From a candidate division KSB1 bacterium (GTDB lineage: Bacteria; Electryoneota; RPQS01), in NCBI GenBank assembly GCA_016214895.1, contig JACRMR010000020.1, forward strand, positions 353,812-417,811: a stretch of 64,000 bases of DNA, read 5' to 3'. Both the position numbers and the translations under genes were made by a program. Of this stretch, positions 25,167 to 32,964 are shown one piece after another. Under the pieces are notes generated by a model that did not search any database, was not told where the DNA came from, and saw only the letters and a program-made list of their open reading frames with translations. How positions within the stretch are numbered: position 1 is the first letter of the stretch; the number at the start of each line of letters is the position of its first letter.

Positions 25167-27257
25167 TCAGCGATACTCAAGCAACTGTGACAACCGTGGC
25201 ATCGGCCCAATCCCGGCTAGACAGGTGATGCCACACTCGGTATCTTTCATAAATAAGTGAGTCGATTTGGGAAGCCCCGTCGCACGGACGTCAGCGAAAA
25301 GTTGTTGCATCTGATCGGCAAAGCTGTCAAGCACTTTGTTGGGAAACCTCAGCAGCGCTAAAGAAAGGTCTAACACACCCGGTTGATTTAGGGACTCGAT
25401 GCTAGCCAAGATCGGTCTAATTCGGTCCGGAACAACACGGCGCGGCTTGTCGATCGAGGCATCGGCTGAAATATCCTTCGCGCGAAAGTATGTGTCAAGT
25501 TCGTCGTCCATTCCCGTCAGTGCAATCCAGTTGGAGTTTCTATATTGAGGATCTACGGGGTCCAAGTGACCCTTCAGGTATGCACCAAACAGGTCCCATT
25601 CATCATGAAAGTAGAATCTCGTGTCGTGCACAGCAGCAATCCTTCGATCCAAGTAATCAAAGAATTGTGCTGGAGACTCCAATATCTCAGCGAAAATTCT
25701 CAAATCCATTAGTGGAATGGCCGACGGAAAACTATGCCTTTCAAACGTCCCGGGCTCAACGTAGTGGCTGATCCTTGCCGGAAGGCTGCCCAGCGCGGAG
25801 CCTTTCCCGGTCACGCATAGGACGTAGGTGGCATTGAAGCGGTCTTTTCGAATCTCGATAAGCTCGCCGTCAGCCGTCCTAAATTCGGCAACATCGTGGC
25901 AGTGTACATGGTCGATTGCTCGCTTAGCCTGCTTATATGCTGCGACAATCGATAGTTGCAGATCATTCTTCGCAGCCTCAACATCGCCGTGCCGGGCCCT
26001 AAGTGTGAGTTGCTTTGATTTTGCCTCGACAAACACTAGTTTATTGTCATAGATTACAAGTCCGTCAAGCTCAAACGGTGGGTTTGTCGGTCCGTATCTT
26101 AGGTTTGCAAAAATGGTGCAGCCAGGCAGGAGCCTCTCAATTTCCTTCAGAGCCGCAGCTTCCAGCCAGTCGCCGCGAACTCTGTCGTATTCGGCTCGGT
26201 ATTTCGTGTCCGCGATCATTGCGTAGTGAGGTGCGTTTAGAACAAACTCACTGAGTATACCGGCGAGAGGTACATAGTAGTTGCCTGAATGAAACCAAAT
26301 TGGTTTTTCATAAAGCGGGCACAGTCCAATCGGGTCAGGCATCCTCGTTTCAGCTCCAAACGATGATGATGCGAAATTCAGAAATTTCTCTGCAGTATCC
26401 TCCGACACGCTCCCCTTGGACTGCGAAGATATGTCCTGCGCCGTGATTTGTATCACGGATTTGCAGTCAGCATACAGATCAAATGTCGCAGCATTACGAA
26501 TGGTTGCAGTGATTCCCCTGTGTTCCACTTCTATAAGTATACGCTTCTCGTCCGTGGTTAGGCGTTCCTGCTTTCTTCTTTTCAGATTTCGCAGGTGTCG
26601 GATAGCCTCGCGAGCTTCTGCCGCAATCTTGTTTGTTCGTCCATTCCAACGATCTGTAATCAGATCGACTATCGCATTAACAATCTTAATCGCTTGGTTA
26701 ACATTGAACCCAAGCTCAGTTTCCATCCACGAGGAATTCGATTGGTAGAGTTCTCTGGAATAGTTTTGCAGGACGTTCCAATGACCTTCCCCTCGCACAG
26801 CGCGTTGTTCCGAAATTAGCGCATTTCTGAGCGAAAGGTCGCGCTCGTTAAGATTGTCACTCCTTGGGCACCAGAACTCTGCAAGTTGCAGTTTTTCGAA
26901 GTACTTGTCAGCGAGCTCTAATACAGCATTCGTAACGCCACCATCGATTTCTTCTGGCTCTCCTGCCCATTCTCTTTGGGTTGATGCAATCCAGCTCAGG
27001 AATTCGAGTCCAACTTGGGTTGCGGCTATTTCGTCCCTCTTCGGCATGTCATTGGGTGCAGACCACTGTCGAAGGAATTGAAGCTTCGCCACTAACTCGA
27101 TCGCATCAACTTTGCGTACGATCTCACGGATAGCATCGACTATTTGCGGTAATTCTGCCGCACTCTCTTCGGACATACGAATTAGTCCATTGAGCAATTC
27201 CTGCGGTGAATCGCCTTCCCGAGGCGTGGGTCCTTCATTCCTTCGCTTGCCTGGCAT
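25167..27257 (-). CDS. large PD-(D/E)XK (NERD-like) nuclease domain protein
   Basis: 696 residues, no signal peptide. The first 300 residues are helical and charged with no family I know. A restriction-endonuclease-like core follows at about 360-450: E366 in WLEAAALKEIERLLPG, D398 in FELDGLVIYD, and E411-x-K413 in LVFVEAKSK, with Q434...Y441 (QLSIVAAY) after it. That is the order of the PD-(D/E)XK catalytic site, as in NERD-type nucleases; all acidic residues and the Lys are present. The last 230 residues are again unassigned. Base composition differs sharply from the neighbours: two 60-base lines I counted (26401, 26641) are 55 and 37 percent GC against more than 60 percent around. It was probably acquired by transfer. 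A role in defence against foreign DNA is possible but unproven. Confidence 0.7.
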   Translation of the reverse strand: MPGKRRNEGPTPREGDSPQELLNGLIRMSEESAAELPQIVDAIREIVRKVDAIELVAKLQFLRQWSAPNDMPKRDEIAATQVGLEFLSWIASTQREWAGEPEEIDGGVTNAVLELADKYFEKLQLAEFWCPRSDNLNERDLSLRNALISEQRAVRGEGHWNVLQNYSRELYQSNSSWMETELGFNVNQAIKIVNAIVDLITDRWNGRTNKIAAEAREAIRHLRNLKRRKQERLTTDEKRILIEVEHRGITATIRNAATFDLYADCKSVIQITAQDISSQSKGSVSEDTAEKFLNFASSSFGAETRMPDPIGLCPLYEKPIWFHSGNYYVPLAGILSEFVLNAPHYAMIADTKYRAEYDRVRGDWLEAAALKEIERLLPGCTIFANLRYGPTNPPFELDGLVIYDNKLVFVEAKSKQLTLRARHGDVEAAKNDLQLSIVAAYKQAKRAIDHVHCHDVAEFRTADGELIEIRKDRFNATYVLCVTGKGSALGSLPARISHYVEPGTFERHSFPSAIPLMDLRIFAEILESPAQFFDYLDRRIAAVHDTRFYFHDEWDLFGAYLKGHLDPVDPQYRNSNWIALTGMDDELDTYFRAKDISADASIDKPRRVVPDRIRPILASIESLNQPGVLDLSLALLRFPNKVLDSFADQMQQLFADVRATGLPKSTHLFMKDTECGITCLAGIGPMPRLSQLLEYR

Positions 27258-27303
27258 TTTGAGTTACTCGCTCACATTAGCTACTGCAGCCTGAAGCGAT
27301 AGC

Positions 27304-27333
27304 AAGCTAACTATTGCTAATAAGATCAGTCAA
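27304..27333 (-). promoter_or_regulatory. promoter candidate for the nuclease-like gene
   Basis: On the minus strand TTGACT (27333-27328), an 18-base spacer and TAGCTT (27309-27304), leaving a leader of about 40 nt. The inverted repeat TAGCAA-N8-TTGCTA overlaps the -10 box and could be an operator. Confidence 0.45.
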
Positions 27334-27357
27334 TTGTAACTTTTATTGAAATTTCTC

Positions 27358-27386
27358 TTGACAATTTGTATTTTATTTCGTACACT
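27358..27386 (+). promoter_or_regulatory. strong promoter candidate at the island edge
   Basis: A consensus -35 box TTGACA (27358-27363), a 17-base spacer and TACACT (27381-27386). Transcription would start near 27393, only a few bases before the ATG of the small reading frame at 27399. Confidence 0.55.
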
Positions 27387-27398
27387 AAGGCATTCGAA

Positions 27399-27518
27399 AT
27401 GATCCATACGATCAAATCCCCCATTCTCTTTTATTCCAATCACACTGACCCGGCTTTGGAGCACGAACTCGCCCATTTTGAGCAAACCGAACTCCGGCTT
27501 TACTGGTTGATATTCTAA
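27399..27518 (+). CDS. possible 39-residue protein
   Basis: A short frame from ATG 27399 to TAA, beginning MIHTIKSPILFYSNHTDPAL and ending with an amphipathic and then hydrophobic tail. It lies directly under the best-scoring promoter in the window, which is the only support. It contains HELAH, the form of a zinc-peptidase motif, but the chain is far too short for a peptidase, so this is likely chance or a remnant. There is no ribosome site; it would have to be translated from a near-leaderless mRNA. Confidence 0.25.
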   Translation: MIHTIKSPILFYSNHTDPALEHELAHFEQTELRLYWLIF

Positions 27519-27671
27519 AGAGTAAGGGAGTTTGTTTGGTCAAAAAACATTTTTCGCGGGCACATCGGTTTTCATCGTTTCGCATGGGGCCGTCCTCCCC
27601 GGAATGCGGAGGCCCAATACACCATCAATCTAAACATACCCAATTCCAGCAACTTAATCAACTGTCCCGGT

Positions 27672-27700
27672 TTGCAATTCAGGCGGCAAATCGCTATTTT
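27672..27700 (+). promoter_or_regulatory. promoter candidate for the DUF1015 gene
   Basis: TTGCAA (27672-27677), a 17-base spacer and TATTTT (27695-27700), 47 bp before the start codon. Confidence 0.45.
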
Positions 27701-27747
27701 CGGAGCTAAATATCGGATTTCGCTGGTTGAATTCTGAAGGGCTTTTC

Positions 27748-29055
27748 ATGGCTTTGATCGCACCTTTTAAGGCGTTGCGCTACCAATCGACGAAGGTGGG
27801 AGACCTGACGGCGGTGGTGACGCAGCCGTATGACAAGATTGAGGCGGAGTTGCAGGCGGACTATTACCGCCGCAGCCCGCTGAACGTGGTCCGGATTATC
27901 CGGTCGGAGGAGTCCCTCGCCGACCCGGAAACCGCCTACCCGCAGGCGGCGGCGACATTTCAGGAGTGGCTGCGGTCGGGGGTGCTGGCTGAAGATGGCG
28001 AGCCGGCGCTGTACATCTACTATCAGTTGTTCCGCTTCGAGGGCCGGGAATTCACCCGCAAAGGGTTCATCGCCTCGGTGAAGCTGGAAGAGGAGGGCGT
28101 GCGCGCGCATGAGCACACGCTGGCCGGACCGAAGGCCGATCGGCTGCGGCTGTTGAAGGCCATCGAGACCTCCGATGAGCTGACGTTCATGCTGTTCTCC
28201 GATGCGCATCACGAAGCCGTGCGGGTCATGGATGATGCCGTGAGCAAGCTCGCGCCGATCATCGACGTGAAGGACGATTACGGCGAAACACACAAGGTGT
28301 GGGCCGTGTCGGACAAGGCGGTGATCGCAAAACTGCAAGCATTGGTGGAGCCGCGCGAACTGCTGATTGCGGACGGCCACCACCGCTACGAAACCGCGAT
28401 CAATTTCAAACACGAGTGCGAAGCCAAGGGCTGGCACCCGGTCGGCGCTCAGGGCTACGATCATCGCATGATGGCGCTGTTTCCCATGGAAGACCCGGGA
28501 CTGGTGATCTTCCCGACGCACCGGCTCGTGAAGAACGTTGAGCATTTCTCCGGCGAGAAGCTGCTGAAAGCGCTCGAGAAGCACTTCGACGTCGCGCCGC
28601 ACTCGGACGAAGCGGAACTCTATCACAAGATCGATGACGCGCGGCGCGGCCAATATATTATTGGCTTGAAAGCGGTCGGCACGCCCTGGCCGCTCTACAG
28701 TTTGCGGCTCTGGAATGACAGCACGCTCGAGCGCGAGTTGCCCAAGACGATGAGCAAAGCGTCGAAGCGGCTCGACGTTACGATCCTGCATTCGCTGATT
28801 CTCGAACGGCATCTCGGCATCGACCAGCAGAAGCTCGAAGCGTTCACGCACGTGGAATACGTCCGACAGCGCGACGAAGCGCTGGCGCAGGTCGGGGAGC
28901 ACGGGATTCAGGCGGCGTTTCTGCTGCGACCGACGACGGTCTCACAGGTGGAAGAAGTTTCCGCGGCCGGCGAACGCATGCCGCAGAAGTCCACGGATTT
29001 CTATCCGAAGCTGCTGGCCGGACTCGTGATGATGAAGCTGGGGATTCAGAAGTAA
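27748..29055 (+). CDS. DUF1015 family protein
   Basis: 435 residues from ATG 27748 (AGGG 6 bases before it; an upstream in-frame start adds seven residues and is less likely). It begins ALIAPFKALRY and has the PYDKI block near residue 27, where the family usually shows a PPYD motif, then LLIADGHHRYETAINF in the middle, a DGHHRY motif that is the most conserved part of DUF1015. The biochemical role of the family is not settled. From memory, DUF1015 genes often sit beside serC and serA in Bacteroidota, which suggests a link to serine metabolism. In this window serA is 16 kb away. The stop codon overlaps the next start (TAATG). Confidence 0.85.
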   Translation: MALIAPFKALRYQSTKVGDLTAVVTQPYDKIEAELQADYYRRSPLNVVRIIRSEESLADPETAYPQAAATFQEWLRSGVLAEDGEPALYIYYQLFRFEGREFTRKGFIASVKLEEEGVRAHEHTLAGPKADRLRLLKAIETSDELTFMLFSDAHHEAVRVMDDAVSKLAPIIDVKDDYGETHKVWAVSDKAVIAKLQALVEPRELLIADGHHRYETAINFKHECEAKGWHPVGAQGYDHRMMALFPMEDPGLVIFPTHRLVKNVEHFSGEKLLKALEKHFDVAPHSDEAELYHKIDDARRGQYIIGLKAVGTPWPLYSLRLWNDSTLERELPKTMSKASKRLDVTILHSLILERHLGIDQQKLEAFTHVEYVRQRDEALAQVGEHGIQAAFLLRPTTVSQVEEVSAAGERMPQKSTDFYPKLLAGLVMMKLGIQK

Positions 29056-29693
29056 TGCGGTTGCGGCACGTCGCCTACTGCTGCTGGTTGATCTCGCTGT
29101 TGGCGGTCTCGTGCAAGCGACGGGAACCGCCGGTCGTCACGCCACCACCGGTGGCCGCGGACCGTATCACGCGGACTGCGGTCGCCGCCGACACTACGGC
29201 AGCGCGCTTGGATAGCACGAAGCTCGAGACGTTTCTCGATCGCCACCCGGTGGCCTACGACAAGGAGTTGCCATCGGCTAAGATCCCGGGTTACCGCGCA
29301 GGCCTCATCGCGTATCAGGCGGGCGATTATGTGACCGCGCAACGCGAACTGAGAACTGCGACGCGCAAGCAGCGGCTGGACTGGGAGATCTGGTTCTACA
29401 CGGCGATGTCGGCATACCTGACCGGGGACACGCGCGAGGCGATCCACGGATTCGAAATGGTGGAGCGTTATTCGGCTCCGGAAGTGCCGCGGATGCAGGC
29501 GCGCTGGTATCAGGCCAACGCGTACCTGCTGGAAGGCAGCATCACCCGCGGGAGCAAGGTGCTCGAATTCATCGCCCGGCAGAACCGGCAATACGCCGCC
29601 GAAGCGCAGGCCTTGCTGGCGAAGATTTCGGAGTTGCGCGTCGCGGATCGCGTGATGGAGCGGTCGGCCCCGGAGGTGGTTCGCGAGCGATAG
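29055..29693 (+). CDS. TPR-like lipoprotein
   Basis: 212 residues. The N-terminus MRLRHVAYCCWLISLLAVSCKR is a lipoprotein signal with the lipobox AVSC, giving a lipidated Cys at position 20. After a Pro/Thr-rich linker, residues about 75-190 form helix pairs with TPR spacing (AGLIAYQAGDYVTAQRELRT, WFYTAMSAYLTGDTREAIHGFEMV, ARWYQANAYLLEGSITRGSKVL). Such proteins act as scaffolds at the inner face of the outer membrane. The start overlaps the stop of the DUF1015 gene by one base, so the two are translationally coupled and probably co-regulated. The partner is unknown. Confidence 0.8.
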   Translation: MRLRHVAYCCWLISLLAVSCKRREPPVVTPPPVAADRITRTAVAADTTAARLDSTKLETFLDRHPVAYDKELPSAKIPGYRAGLIAYQAGDYVTAQRELRTATRKQRLDWEIWFYTAMSAYLTGDTREAIHGFEMVERYSAPEVPRMQARWYQANAYLLEGSITRGSKVLEFIARQNRQYAAEAQALLAKISELRVADRVMERSAPEVVRER

Positions 29694-29804
29694 CGGGAAA
29701 TTTCCGAAATCTTAGAAGCACCTTCACAAATCCCATCGGGCGGCCACCACAGGTCGCTCGTTCAGTCTCGGTCCCTTAGCGAAACACGATCCAGGAGCAG
29801 GAAG

Positions 29805-30641
29805 ATGCTGTTCGGAGCGCACGTATCGGTTAGCGGTGGATTGCACGAAGCGTTTCGCCGGTCGGAAGAGTTCGAATGCGAGAGCATTCAGATTTTCACG
29901 AAGAGCCAGTTGCAGTGGAAAGCCAAGCCGCTGGAGCCGGAGGATATTGAGCGCTGGCTTGACGCGTGGGAAGCGGCGGATTGGCCGCCGTGCTTCGTGC
30001 ATGACTCCTATCTGATCAATCTGTGCAGTCCGGAAGAAGCCCTGCGGCAGAAGTCGGTGGGCGGTCTGGTGGATGAGCTTGAGCGCGCGTCGCTGCTGGC
30101 GATTCCGTGGGTGAATACGCATCCGGGTTCGCACAAGGGCGCCGGCGAACAGGTCGGGCTGAATAACTGCGTGAAGTCGGTGCTCGAAGTGCTGCGCCGG
30201 ACCGAGGGCAGCGGGACGGGGATTCTGCTCGAAACCACCGCCGGACAGGGCAATGACCTCGGGGCGAAGTTTGAGCAACTTGCGTACATTTTGGAGCGGG
30301 TGAATCAACCCGAGCGGATGGGCGTATGCGTGGATACGTGTCATGTTTTTGCGGGGGGATATGATCTCAGAACCGCCGAAGGTTATGCGCGAACGTGGGG
30401 CGAATTCGACCGCATCGTCGGCCTGAGCAATTTGCGGGCGTTCCATTTGAATGACAGCAGGTTTCCGCTCGGCGCGCATCGTGACCGGCATGCCGCGATT
30501 GGCAAAGGTGAGATCGGCGAGTCGGGTTTTCGCTTGTTGGCCCGCGACGCGCGGTTTGCGGGGATGCCCGCGACTACGGAGCTGCCGGACGAGGACACGC
30601 CCGAGAGCATTGGCCTGCTGAAGCGATTGCGGGACGAATGA
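29805..30641 (+). CDS. nfo: deoxyribonuclease IV (AP endonuclease)
   Basis: 278 residues. Endonuclease IV cleaves DNA 5' to abasic sites in base-excision repair, using three Zn2+ ions in a TIM barrel. It begins MLFGAHVSVSGGLHEAF (family start, with the metal-binding His), has QIFTKSQLQW, the block NTHPGSHKG, LLETTAGQG (metal Glu), CVDTCHVFAGGYD (metal Asp and His), HLNDSR and HAAIGKGEIG. All metal ligands expected for the family are in place. The length is normal. It has GGAGCAGGAAG before the ATG and stands 111 bp after the lipoprotein gene. Confidence 0.93.
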   Translation: MLFGAHVSVSGGLHEAFRRSEEFECESIQIFTKSQLQWKAKPLEPEDIERWLDAWEAADWPPCFVHDSYLINLCSPEEALRQKSVGGLVDELERASLLAIPWVNTHPGSHKGAGEQVGLNNCVKSVLEVLRRTEGSGTGILLETTAGQGNDLGAKFEQLAYILERVNQPERMGVCVDTCHVFAGGYDLRTAEGYARTWGEFDRIVGLSNLRAFHLNDSRFPLGAHRDRHAAIGKGEIGESGFRLLARDARFAGMPATTELPDEDTPESIGLLKRLRDE

Positions 30642-30829
30642 CGGATGTCCGCGGCTCGCGACTCGTCAGCCGGCGGCCGGCGGAAACAGCGGAATCACGA
30701 GAGCGGCCAGCGGGGCCGCTCTCCGCGTCTTAGCCATTGGACAACTTTCTTTTGTCAAATGGGTACACACGTTCAACATACAATCTGCTCAGAATGGCCG
30801 ATGCAGGGGACGCTAACACGGTCGGGCGA

Positions 30830-30858
30830 TTGATAAAAGTGTGGGAATTCGGTAAATT
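30830..30858 (+). promoter_or_regulatory. promoter of the mannoside/N-glycan operon
   Basis: TTGATA (30830-30835), a 17-base spacer and TAAATT (30853-30858), about 60 bp before the first gene. It is the only promoter-like site seen before the eight-gene run up to 43890. Confidence 0.55.
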
Positions 30859-30921
30859 GCAGGACACACGTGGTACGCGCGAAAGGACGCGGGGCCTGGC
30901 TCCGCGGTCAAGGAGTCAGCG

Positions 30922-31881
30922 GTGAGCCGACAGGTGGTTGCGGGAATCGATATCGGGGGCACCAATACGGCGATCGGCCTGGTTGACGTGACGGGGCAGT
31001 GCGTCGCGGCAGACCGGATGCGGACGACGGACTTCGATAGTCCGGCGGATTTTGTCGTTGCGGCGCTTCGCGCGTTGGACCGGATGCGGAGCGAGACGCC
31101 GCTGGCCGGGATCGGCGTGGGCGCTCCGAACGGCAACTTCTATCGGGGCTCGATTGAGTTTGCGCCGAATTTGCGGTGGAAGGGTGTAATTCCGCTGGCG
31201 GAGATGTTTCGCGAGCACGTTGCCGTCCCCGTGTTGTTGACGAACGACGCGAATGCCGCGGCGATCGGCGAAGGGATGTTCGGCGCGACGCGCGGTATGC
31301 GGGATTACATCGTGATCACGTTGGGGACCGGCGTGGGGAGCGGGATCGTCGTGAACGGGGAGTTGTTGTACGGACACGACGGCTTCGCCGGCGAAATCGG
31401 TCATACGATTTACGATCCGGCCGGGCGTGATTGCGGCTGCGGCCGGCGCGGATGTCTGGAGACCTATGCGTCGGCGGGCGGCCTCAAGCGCACGGTACTG
31501 GAGCTGCTCGCGACCCGCAACGCGGAGAGTGTCTTCCGCGCGCTGCCACCGACGGAAATCAGCTCGCTTCGCATCGCGGAGGCCGCGGCGAGCGGTGATA
31601 CCATCGCCTGCGAAGCCTTCGAATTTACGGGACGGGTCCTCGGTTTGAAGCTCGCGGATGCCATCGCGCACACGAGTCCGGAGGCGATTGTGCTGTTTGG
31701 CGGACTCGCCCAGGCGGGCGATCTGATTTTTGAGCCGACTCGCCGGTGGATGGAGGAATACACGCTGAATATCTATCAGGGAAAGGTCCGGCTGCTCGCG
31801 TCAGGACTCGCGCAGGAGAATGTCGCGGTGTTGGGGGCGGCGGCGCTGGTCTGGCAACAATTGAACCGGAACGCGCAATGA
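30922..31881 (+). CDS. ROK-family sugar kinase
   Basis: 319 residues, GTG start with AAGGAG 6 bases before it. ROK kinases phosphorylate glucose, mannose, N-acetylglucosamine or N-acetylmannosamine with ATP in the cytoplasm. Seen here: the phosphate loop DIGGTNTAIGLVD (residues 9-21), LTNDANAAAIGE, LGTGVGSGIVVNGEL, the sugar-binding GHDGFAGEIGHT, and the zinc motif CGCGRRGCLETYAS. There is no helix-turn-helix at the N-terminus, so it is a kinase and not a ROK repressor. As first gene of the operon it most likely phosphorylates the GlcNAc or mannose released by the GH130 and GH20 enzymes. The stop overlaps the next start (ATGA). Confidence 0.9.
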   Translation: MSRQVVAGIDIGGTNTAIGLVDVTGQCVAADRMRTTDFDSPADFVVAALRALDRMRSETPLAGIGVGAPNGNFYRGSIEFAPNLRWKGVIPLAEMFREHVAVPVLLTNDANAAAIGEGMFGATRGMRDYIVITLGTGVGSGIVVNGELLYGHDGFAGEIGHTIYDPAGRDCGCGRRGCLETYASAGGLKRTVLELLATRNAESVFRALPPTEISSLRIAEAAASGDTIACEAFEFTGRVLGLKLADAIAHTSPEAIVLFGGLAQAGDLIFEPTRRWMEEYTLNIYQGKVRLLASGLAQENVAVLGAAALVWQQLNRNAQ

Positions 31882-32942
31882 CAAGATTCACGATCGCCAT
31901 GATCGTCTGCTTGGCGGCCTGCGCTGTTGCGCCGGCCTCGCCGCGCAGCTACTTATGCTATCGCGCAACCCCGAATTCACCGCTGCGCATTGACGGTGTG
32001 CTTGATGATGGGGCTTGGCAGTTTGCCGAATGGACCGATTCGTTCGTGGATATTGAGGGAGATCTGAAGCCGCGCCCGCGCTTCCTGACGCGGGTGAAGA
32101 TGTTATGGGACGATTCCTGTTTCTACGTGGGCGCACAGCTTGAGGAGCCTGACATCTGGGCTACGATTCTCAAGCGCGACTCGATCATCTTCTACGACAA
32201 TGACTTTGAGATCTTTCTCGATCCGGACGGTGACAATCACGAATATGGTGAATTTGAGATCAATGCCCTGAATACGGGCTGGGATCTGTTCCTGCCGAAA
32301 CCGTACAAGGATGGCGGGCATGCCGACGACGCCTGGAACATTGACGGCATTCGGACTGCGGTATATGTCGACGGCACGCTCAACGGCTGTGGCGACGAAT
32401 GCCGGGGCTGGTCCGTGGAAATCGCGATGCCGTGGAGTGGTCTCGCACGTTGCAGCCATCGTTCGACGGCACCCAACGAGGGCGAGCAGTGGCGGGTAAA
32501 TTTTTCGCGCGTCGAATGGAAGAAGATTTGCGAAGACGGCCGGTATGTTAAGATCGCAGGGCTGCCGGAGGACAATTGGGTGTGGTCACCGCAGGGGGTG
32601 ATCAACATGCACAGGCCGGAGGCGTGGGGAATCGTGCAATTCACACGGCAGCCGTTTGGGACAGTCCATGTGAAGCCCGATCCGTTCGAGAAAGCCCGTG
32701 GAATACTGCAAGTAGTCTGCGACAGCCAAAAGGAGTTCCTTAGAGTGCATCAAGCATGGGCACCTAAGCTGTCCGCATTGGGCATAGCCAACTGGCTCGA
32801 TGAAGTTGCGCCGACGACAACAATGATGCTAACGAAGGATGGATTTGTGGCAACGCTTCGCGTCGGCGTGGACGATGTTGGGCCGGTCGATGCTCACATC
32901 AATCAGGACTCGCATTTCTGGACCGAACCGGTTTCCAAATAG
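31878..32942 (+). CDS. CBM9-domain secreted lipoprotein-like protein
   Basis: 354 residues from ATG 31878, which overlaps the kinase stop by four bases. The N-terminus MTRFTIAMIVCLAACAVAPAS has a LAAC lipobox (Cys at 15), so it may be lipid-anchored, though a plain signal peptide is also possible. Residues about 35-260 match carbohydrate-binding family 9: LRIDGVLDDGAWQFAEW, VKMLWDDSCFYVGAQLEEP, DNDFEIFLDPDGDNHEYGEFEINALNTGWDLF, and WSVEIAMPW. The last 100 residues are unassigned. In such operons CBM9 proteins usually catch glycans at the cell surface. No catalytic domain is recognised. Confidence 0.82.
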   Translation: MTRFTIAMIVCLAACAVAPASPRSYLCYRATPNSPLRIDGVLDDGAWQFAEWTDSFVDIEGDLKPRPRFLTRVKMLWDDSCFYVGAQLEEPDIWATILKRDSIIFYDNDFEIFLDPDGDNHEYGEFEINALNTGWDLFLPKPYKDGGHADDAWNIDGIRTAVYVDGTLNGCGDECRGWSVEIAMPWSGLARCSHRSTAPNEGEQWRVNFSRVEWKKICEDGRYVKIAGLPEDNWVWSPQGVINMHRPEAWGIVQFTRQPFGTVHVKPDPFEKARGILQVVCDSQKEFLRVHQAWAPKLSALGIANWLDEVAPTTTMMLTKDGFVATLRVGVDDVGPVDAHINQDSHFWTEPVSK

Positions 32943-32964
32943 GAAGCTGCATCACACAGCGTAA

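Larger units (their letters stand above)
27258..27747. other. 490-bp AT-rich intergenic region with divergent promoters
   Basis: From left to right: a minus-strand promoter candidate for the nuclease gene, an inverted repeat TAGCAA-N8-TTGCTA (27300-27319) over its -10 box, a strong plus-strand promoter, a 39-codon reading frame, a hairpin (27587-27615, CCTCC/GGAGG core) and a second plus-strand promoter for the DUF1015 gene. It marks the right border of the low-GC island. Confidence 0.6.

Noticed and set aside
27462-27476. HELAH zinc-peptidase-like motif in the 39-codon frame
   Set aside because: The protein is too short to hold the third ligand or a fold; one HExxH occurs by chance easily.
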